Source: Pelagophyceae sp. CCMP2097
Lineage: Eukaryota; Sar; Pelagophyceae
Length of the DNA: 64,000 nt
NCBI GenBank assembly: GCA_026770575.1
Contig: MU657174.1
Span: 55,245-119,244, forward strand
Reading direction: 5' to 3'
Each line of letters begins with the position of its first letter. The stretch's first letter is position 1. A program made the position numbers and the translations under genes. Shown piece by piece: positions 59,401 through 64,000 of the stretch. A model generated the notes under the pieces. It saw only the letters and a list, made by a program, of their open reading frames with translations. It made no database searches and was not told the origin of the DNA.

Positions 59401-60784
59401 GGCGCGCGCCAAGGTCCAGCGCCTCTACGGGGGCCTGTCTCCGGCAGCGCGCGAGGCGTTTGGGTCTTTGGTCTTCGACACGAAGCAAAGCTGGGTCGGC
59501 TGCGTCGTCGACGCGGGTCTTGTGTGCTCGAAGAAGCGCAACGGCGCGCTCGCATCCGAGGTGATGCGCAAGGTGCGCGGCGCCGAGGCGCCGCACCTCG
59601 TGCGCTTGCTGAGCTGCGACCTCGCCGAGGGCTTCGAGGTCGTCCGGCGGTGCGACACCGTCGCCTTTGACGCCGCGGCCTTTGCCGCCGGCGAAGAGGC
59701 CAAGTGCTCGGCGCACTGGGCGAAGAATCCAAAGTACGCGAACAAGTGGCTGAAAGCGCTCGAGGCTGCGCGCCGCCTCGAACGCCTCGAGTCCAACTCC
59801 GCGCGGCTGGCCGACGTCGACGCGGGCGACGCCACCGCGCAGGTGCGCCGCTCCGTGGCCTTCCGCGAGCCGCTCCGCGAGCCGGTGGAGCGGCCGCCGG
59901 CGGAGCCGTACGCGCCGCGCCGCGGCGTCGCTGCGTGCCCCCTCGTCGGCCGCGTACTCCTCCGGACACCGTGCGAGGACGAGGACGAAGACGATATGCC
60001 GCTGCTCCTGCGGTGCGTCGGCGTCGTCGCGCGGCACCCGCCGTGCGAATTCGACGACGACGAAGAAGACATTGACGTCGTCTGCGTCGGGCTCGTCGGC
60101 GCCGGCGCGGGCGACGCGAATTACGTGCTGCCGCTGTATGCGGCGCGCGAGGCGGTGCGGAACCGCGAGTCCGCCGAGGCGGCGGCGCTGCAGCGGCGGC
60201 AGCGCTCGGGCGTGCGCTTCCGCTACCGTCCGTCGGGTCCCGAAAGTGACTGCGGCGCCTGCCGCTTCTGCCGCGACCGGCCGAGCCGCGGCGGCGCGGG
60301 CACGCTGCGGCGGGCCTGCGAGCTGCAGCAAAGGCAGCGCCTCGCAACGCTCATCGACGACATCTTCCCAGAGGCGCACACCGGCCAAGGCGCGCGGCCG
60401 CGCAAGCGAGAGGCGCCCGGCATAAACGCGCGGCCGCGGAAGCGGCGCAAGAGAACCGTCGGCGGCGACGTCGAAGACGTCGCGCCCGTCGGCGACGTCG
60501 ACGCGCCCGTCGGCGGCGCCGTCGACGGCGTTTCCGACGGCGGCGGCGCGGCGGCGGCCGCCGGCGAGAGCGCGACTTGCGCCATCTGCCAAGACGACCT
60601 CGACGGCGGCGCGGCCGCGCTGTCGTGCGGGCACTCGTTCCACGGAGAGTGCCTCGACGCCCTGGTCCGGTGCAACAAGCTCGCGGCCCAGACGAGGAGG
60701 TCCGCCTACGCGCGCTGCCCGCTCTGCCGCAAATCGTCGCGCCACCGCGGCGCCGCATTCGCGCACGCCGCCCTCGAGGCGTGA
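56423..60784 (+). CDS. AP2x2-PHD-CXXC-RING multidomain nuclear protein
   Basis: Single exon, 1,453 residues from ATG at 56423. In order: residues about 40-115, a stramenopile-type domain (RYGRLWRKLQAQGWELRSG ... YKRGLEGRDVFYSQRAVFDF); 130-220, Pro/Ala/Gly/Arg repeats; about 397-451, AP2/ERF domain 1 (SRYRGVSWNRQRKKWWATIY ... YHLGTFDDEVATAQAYDVAA); about 493-547, AP2 domain 2 (YRGLGWHRKRKMWQARIM ... ARAYDAVAARHG); about 706-760, a PHD-like Cys/His cluster (CVCGRRDDGRDYVAC ... HRRCVGLADC). Then an unknown module in two copies, about 812-925 and 1011-1130 (GCLVFNRSLLWVGCVIDA / GSLVFDTKQSWVGCVVDA). About 1275-1305 is a zf-CXXC (DCGACRFCRDRPSRGGAG TLRRAC), expected to bind unmethylated CpG. About 1385-1440 is a RING finger (CAICQDDL ... 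CGHSFHGECLDAL ... CPLCRKS). Inferred role: DNA-binding chromatin regulator with E3 ligase activity. Confidence 0.85.
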   Translation: MEAFETRLVVHGASAALRSSHRSSTRSSTSSSRALPQAFSMIRYGRLWRKLQAQGWELRSGSGLSNFTWVAATHTRLPAKEVYKRGLEGRDVFYSQRAVFDFAIDQGWVTDEDDESDVSADEMRPPPRLTAGAPNAKPPPRARGPPAGAAPQARGGPPAGALDTKPPPRARGPPAGAAPDARGGPPAGAAPHGSAAAGAPPRARGRRRPAPIRVAPAAAVHANLPVVPAAMSASEAAAPLQPLPRACKSLAPKAPADEGVSRERPPRLNLAADGWSDRGAASTTTLALARPAWMSAVRRRGEGALAQLAEEDERLARLVDLGRAMRVQKLHWGLGRLPSADAKVRVLAQRLRDAGATFQGDVPSQRDVDDAEARSQSAGATPIVPLQQLSLVDAAVKKSRYRGVSWNRQRKKWWATIYVKGKTYHLGTFDDEVATAQAYDVAAARHGKELNFPDGASANASAAANAAAAAAAASSRSTPPPPPTSLDPVSARSVYRGLGWHRKRKMWQARIMVNRTLVYIGSYASEVDAARAYDAVAARHGQVLNFPADAEAQPAKRRRVVKAEKAARSDAARSPPPPRPDAALRSEAPWGLGALANALAKLGGKNTIDLLFGWRAGRGRSGEAFRSPCGRSFASVDAVAAFLDLDAGGADGSVWERCYAGGCVVRTETTQRTTLARLAVGGALLPQFFDTVETAADALRLCAARQVCVCGRRDDGRDYVACAAGAEGRCRGRVHRRCVGLADCEAVPAGYRCPLDAPGAGSAVSAFADEGPLVAGAAAAGPRRQTSSHANKCAAVAAMLAPGAGADASRLGCLVFNRSLLWVGCVIDARAPCAASEALATEMLVQDDDGEAPPELVRLLGEEKACGYSVAPRGATEPWALAAWAESNDERLARKRWGASKYARAWNLSLQIAADLEKLPSNKQRLAKVAALDADEDLHADADADVDGDVEGAAEVWPAAAPPGRTTRSSTVVDSDGDSASESDADAPDAHAGARAKVQRLYGGLSPAAREAFGSLVFDTKQSWVGCVVDAGLVCSKKRNGALASEVMRKVRGAEAPHLVRLLSCDLAEGFEVVRRCDTVAFDAAAFAAGEEAKCSAHWAKNPKYANKWLKALEAARRLERLESNSARLADVDAGDATAQVRRSVAFREPLREPVERPPAEPYAPRRGVAACPLVGRVLLRTPCEDEDEDDMPLLLRCVGVVARHPPCEFDDDEEDIDVVCVGLVGAGAGDANYVLPLYAAREAVRNRESAEAAALQRRQRSGVRFRYRPSGPESDCGACRFCRDRPSRGGAGTLRRACELQQRQRLATLIDDIFPEAHTGQGARPRKREAPGINARPRKRRKRTVGGDVEDVAPVGDVDAPVGGAVDGVSDGGGAAAAAGESATCAICQDDLDGGAAALSCGHSFHGECLDALVRCNKLAAQTRRSAYARCPLCRKSSRHRGAAFAHAALEA

Positions 60785-61721
60785 ACCCGAAAAAGCACGA
60801 CTCCAACCCCAAAGAAGGCACCCTGTCGCAGAAGCAGCCTCCAACCCCACTTTTTGCCACTGCACATACAAACATTGTACGACAATTCATCGCATCCAAA
60901 AGGCCGAGCCCTATACACCGAGTCAGACCGGACCCGGAGTGAGATAATCACTTGATCCAAGAGGCAGCCGAGACTGCAATCAAGGAGCGGCTGATGACAT
61001 TCCTCGGGACTGGACATCCTGTGATTTTTATTACATTACATTAGGAATTCCTAGAGGGTTTTACGGCCTCTAAGCACCTCAACTGGGCTGCTCGATGCTT
61101 AGGGGGCAGGCCAAACGCGCCCGTCAGGGCCACAGCGCCCTCCGACCGCGTCGCAAGACCCGTTTTTTAACACGATGAAACGGCGGAATTGGCCTGCCCC
61201 CTAAGGGTCGTATGGCCTCTCCACACATAAACAAGGCACCTCGATGCTTAGGGGGCAGGCCAAACGCGCCCGTCTGGGCCACAGCCCCCCGACGCCGCCG
61301 TGTTTGGCGATCAGAGTGAGGAGGCCGAGTTATTTGTTGAATTTGTATTTTTGACTTTTCAACGGATAGAACCTATCTAACTGGTAGAAATCAGTCGCGC
61401 GTGAGCACCGGGATCGTCCCCTGGGCGGCATCGACTTCCTTGCGAATTGCGACAAACAAGGGCGTTTGTGTCCCCAGCATTTTTCAAATTTCCCAGACGA
61501 GTGGTTTCGTCTTCGCAAGAAACCTCGAATATTCTAGGAATTCCTACCGTTTCTTGCATTGTATAATCGCGACAAGAGCGAGATGTCGTGGCTCGCGACA
61601 GCGCCGTCGACGACGAGCGCCACGTCTAAATCTCGAAGGAAAGGCGCACACCAAGGCCGGAGATCTATAGTTTTGGCGATCATCTATTTAGCGCGTTGTT
61701 GGCCGCAGTGGGGTCGTGGGC
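60785..61721. other. Repeat-bearing spacer, AT-richer
   Basis: About 940 bp without a convincing gene. It contains the direct/inverted repeat set at 61091-61285 and two copies of the palindrome TAGGAATTCCTA (61043-61054 and 61535-61546). On the minus strand 61399-61490 there is a short coding-like stretch (TQTPLFVAIRKEVDAAQG ending TRD then TGA), possibly a gene remnant. Confidence 0.45.
61091..61285 (+). repeat. 46-bp direct repeat pair with inverted copy of its core
   Basis: CTCGATGCTTAGGGGGCAGG and the following 26 bases occur at 61091-61136 and again at 61240-61285 with a single difference (GTCAGGGCC versus GTCTGGGCC). The core, inverted (GCCTGCCCCCTAAG), lies between them at 61192-61205. 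The spacing between copies is 149 bp. No open frame spans it. Confidence 0.9.
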
Positions 61722-63717
61722 ATGACCGTCGTGGCGGAGCCCTCGGAATCGCGGCGCATCTCTTCGTCGGCGAGGGCGCTCGCGAAGCGGCTGCAGCGCG
61801 GACCGGCGCCTTTGGACCGGTGCTGGCAATGCCGGGTCGAGTGCTTGCTCGGCGTGGCGCGTCGGATGGCATCGCTCCGCTCCTCGCGACGCGGCGTTCG
61901 TAGGCTGCCCGCGGACGCCGGCGAGCCCATCGAGCTCTGCGTAGTTCGCGACGGGGCCTGGGAGGTGCTCTTCTGCGGCCCGTGCGGCCGCCTCGACTTG
62001 GAATGGGTCGCCTCGCTGGCCACGGACAAGCCGCTGACGCTGTTCAATTACCGCGTGGCAAATCTGCCGGCGGCCGGCGCCGCGGCCGACTCGGTTGCGG
62101 CGCGGCCGCGCGAGGTCAATTGGCTCAGCGACCCAGACCCGCCGGCGCTCCACGCAGCGGGGCTGCACGACATCGTCGTCGGCTGGCCGCGCGTCGACGG
62201 CGACGGCGGCGCCGACCTGCCCGTTTCGTCGCCGGCCGCGTCTCCCGAGCGGCAAACGCGGACCGCCGCAGCCAAGACGACCGCAGAGCCTCGATGCACG
62301 CCGGAGCGCGCGCCTTTCGACCTACGCCTTTGGTAGGTTCCAGGCCGAGGTGGCCGAGGGCCCGAGCTGGACGCCCGCGCGCGTGCAGCTGCAGCGCCTC
62401 CGCGACTCTGCCGACGAGGCGCAGCTAAGGAAAGCCGAGGCGCGCGGCAGCGGCGCGTCGCCGCTGCGCTTCGTCGCGCTGCCGCCGGTGGGCGACGCGC
62501 GCGGCGCTAAAATCGTCGACCTCCGTCCCGCGACGTGGTACCACGTCCGCCTCCGCGCCACGTACGGCGGCGGCGCGACGTGCGTCGGCCGGCCCGTCAC
62601 CGTCGCGACCAAGTGCGGCCCACCGGACACGCCGCTGCCGCGGCCGCGCGTTTCCGAGGAGGACGCCGCCGCGCCGGTGCGCGCGCGGCGGGCCGGGCCC
62701 GACTCGCCGCAGTCGGTGGCGCTGCTCACGCTCGGTGCCGCCGTCCGCGAGCACCGCGGCGGCGACGGCGCGCCGCGCGCATGGCGCTTGCGCGTCTCGT
62801 GGGCGCGGCCGCGGTGCAACGGTTACCCGATCACGCACTACGTGCTGCAGCAGCGCGAGCACGTCCTTCCCGCGTTTATCGCGCCGCCATCTCAGGGCCT
62901 CTTCGCCCCGGGAGAAGCGCCGCAATGCGCCGCCTGGACGCCCTGGCGCACCGTGCACTCGCACCCGCTGCCCGAGTGCCTCGCGCGCGCGCCCGCCGAC
63001 GACGCCACCGCAATCGCCGCAGCCAAGAAAGCGCTCGGCCTCGGCGCACCGGCGAACAACACCTCCATGGTCGCGCGCCGCGCCGAGGCAAACTCGAGAC
63101 GGCCGCGGCGAGGGAGACGGGGAGGCTCGAGACGGCGACGCGGACGCTGGAGCGGTTCCCTCGAGTCGCCACGCTAGGCGGCGCTGCAGGCGCGGGTGAC
63201 GGGCCAGCCCTCGGAGTCTGCGCCGACGATTTTCGAGGTCGAGTTCCGCGTCGCGGCGGTCAATTCGCTCGGCGCTTCCGACTTCTCAAAGGCGACGCGC
63301 GCCACGGCGCGCGAGTGCCCGCACGCTTTGTGCGGCACCTGCGACGCCGGCGACGGCACAACGGCGCCGACGCTCGAGGCGGCGCCGCGCGCGTCCGTGC
63401 TCGAGGCCGAGCTCGACGACCTCGCGGCCGCGCTCGACTTCCCCGTGAGCCTCGACGTCGTGCACGGCGCTCTGCTGGCGACACGCGCCGCCACCGCATC
63501 GTCGCCGACGGCGCGGCCCGACCGCCGAGCCGACGCCAAGCCGGGCCGCGTCGACGTCAAGCCGGGCCGACGAAAAAAGGCTCGGCCGCCGGTGACGGCG
63601 GCCGACCTCGCCGAGGCGACACCGGCGCAGCGCGCCCTCGCATCGTCGATGTGCAAGGCGCAGCGCGCCCCGGACTTGGCCGACCACGGCATGAGCCTCC
63701 TCGGACCCCTCCGCTGA
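61722..63717 (+). CDS. Fibronectin type III-like protein with N-terminal Cys cluster
   Basis: Proposed exons 61722-62227, 62337-63069 and 63178-63717 give 592 residues in phase; the introns (109 and 108 nt) have weak GTCGCC/GTCGCG donors, so boundaries are tentative. N-terminal 130 residues: paired cysteines (CWQC near residue 36 and FCGPCGRLDLEWV near 86) suggesting a zinc-binding fold. Then two or three FN3-type beta sandwiches: LHDIVVGWPRVDGDG with FQAEVAEG; IVDLRPATWYHVRLRATYGGG; AWRLRVSWARPRCNGYPITHYVLQQRE; and FEVEFRVAAVNSLGASDFSKAT, each showing the W/Y/L positions of FN3. The C-terminus is basic (KPGRRKKARPPV), then helical. FN3 domains mediate protein binding; no catalytic domain is present. 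Confidence 0.6.
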
Positions 63718-64000
63718 GGACTCCACCTCGAGCCCGCAGCCAGTGCGGTAACCTGGTCGACTCGCGGCGCAACCCGCCAGTGCCGAGAGCTTACATTCCA
63801 GTTCTTTCAATTGTCGCGGCGCCCGCCCCCCACCCGCTGCGTCGAGATGGTCCTCTGTCCCGCCTACATTACACACTGCCGTAACACAGCTCATCAGGCT
63901 GTTTTACCCCCAATAGTCCAATAGTATTTCTTATTTAAGCGAAAACCTCGCTTTCGGACTCCAACCGGGTGCTCGGGTGATCCATGCCGTCACGGCTCTG

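Noticed and set aside
56309..60871. Minus-strand open frame of about 1,520 codons opposite the AP2 protein
   Set aside because: Composition is dominated by Arg, Gly, Val and Leu with no domain. The plus strand in the same place has two AP2, CXXC and RING domains.
1..64000. CRISPR arrays, phage genes, toxin-antitoxin or other bacterial defence loci
   Set aside because: No regularly spaced repeats with unique spacers, no operon organisation and no bacterial ribosome-binding sites. Genes are spliced and eukaryotic in type.

Overview
This window reads as nuclear DNA of a compact-genome eukaryotic alga, most likely a stramenopile of the pelagophyte type (an Aureococcus-like genome). The evidence is: very high GC; spliced genes packed a few hundred bases apart on both strands; short introns (mostly 35-120 nt) with GTGCGT or GTGAGC donors and YAG acceptors; plastid-style N-termini (signal peptide followed by a Phe-containing cleavage motif) on several proteins; plastid-type enzymes (glutamate-1-semialdehyde aminotransferase, a carotenoid-isomerase-like protein); and eukaryote-only families (tetraspanin, tripeptidyl peptidase II, Sfi1-like, AP2, SUMO-like). 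The species is inferred from style, not matched. Nothing prokaryotic, viral or CRISPR-like was seen.

Layout. 1-1161: end of a beta-helix secreted protein (-). 1744-3501: a 723-bp element with 76-bp terminal inverted repeats lies between an RRM open frame and a decayed RAP-SAP gene. 3901-6334: multidomain protein ending in an OmpA-like domain (+). 6391-9376: plastid membrane protein (-), gapped and frameshifted WD40 gene (+), EEF1AKMT4-like methyltransferase (-). 9609-15126: tetraspanin, alpha/beta hydrolase and two unknown genes (all -). 15294-17866: plastid DUF2358/SnoaL-like protein (+) and GNAT acetyltransferase (-). 18197-24802: Sfi1-like repeat protein of about 2,080 aa (-). 25469-32743: ubiquitin-like protein (+), small membrane protein (-), M28 glutamate-carboxypeptidase-like peptidase (+), pyrroline-5-carboxylate reductase (-), chalcone-isomerase-fold protein (-). 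33134-38990: pyruvate kinase (+) and EF-hand/WD40 protein (+). 39055-46849: tripeptidyl peptidase II (-) divergent from a cytidine-deaminase-like fusion (+). 47740-52904: YrhK-like protein (+), small membrane protein (-), GSA aminotransferase (+), CrtISO-like oxidoreductase (-). 53261-63717: WW/DEAD-box helicase (+), a single-exon AP2-PHD-CXXC-RING protein (+), repeat-rich spacer, FN3 protein (+).

Most genes are unrelated housekeeping functions, often arranged head to head over 170-670 bp shared promoters. I rebuilt exon structures by hand. For most genes the exon lengths close in phase to a whole number of codons; where splice choice stays open the entry says so. The most distinctive items are the chromatin-factor-like AP2x2-PHD-CXXC-RING protein with an internally duplicated unknown module, the inverted-repeat element between RRM and RAP-SAP reading frames, the eukaryotic OmpA fusion, and several introns containing tandem duplications, one of which copies a 3' splice site.
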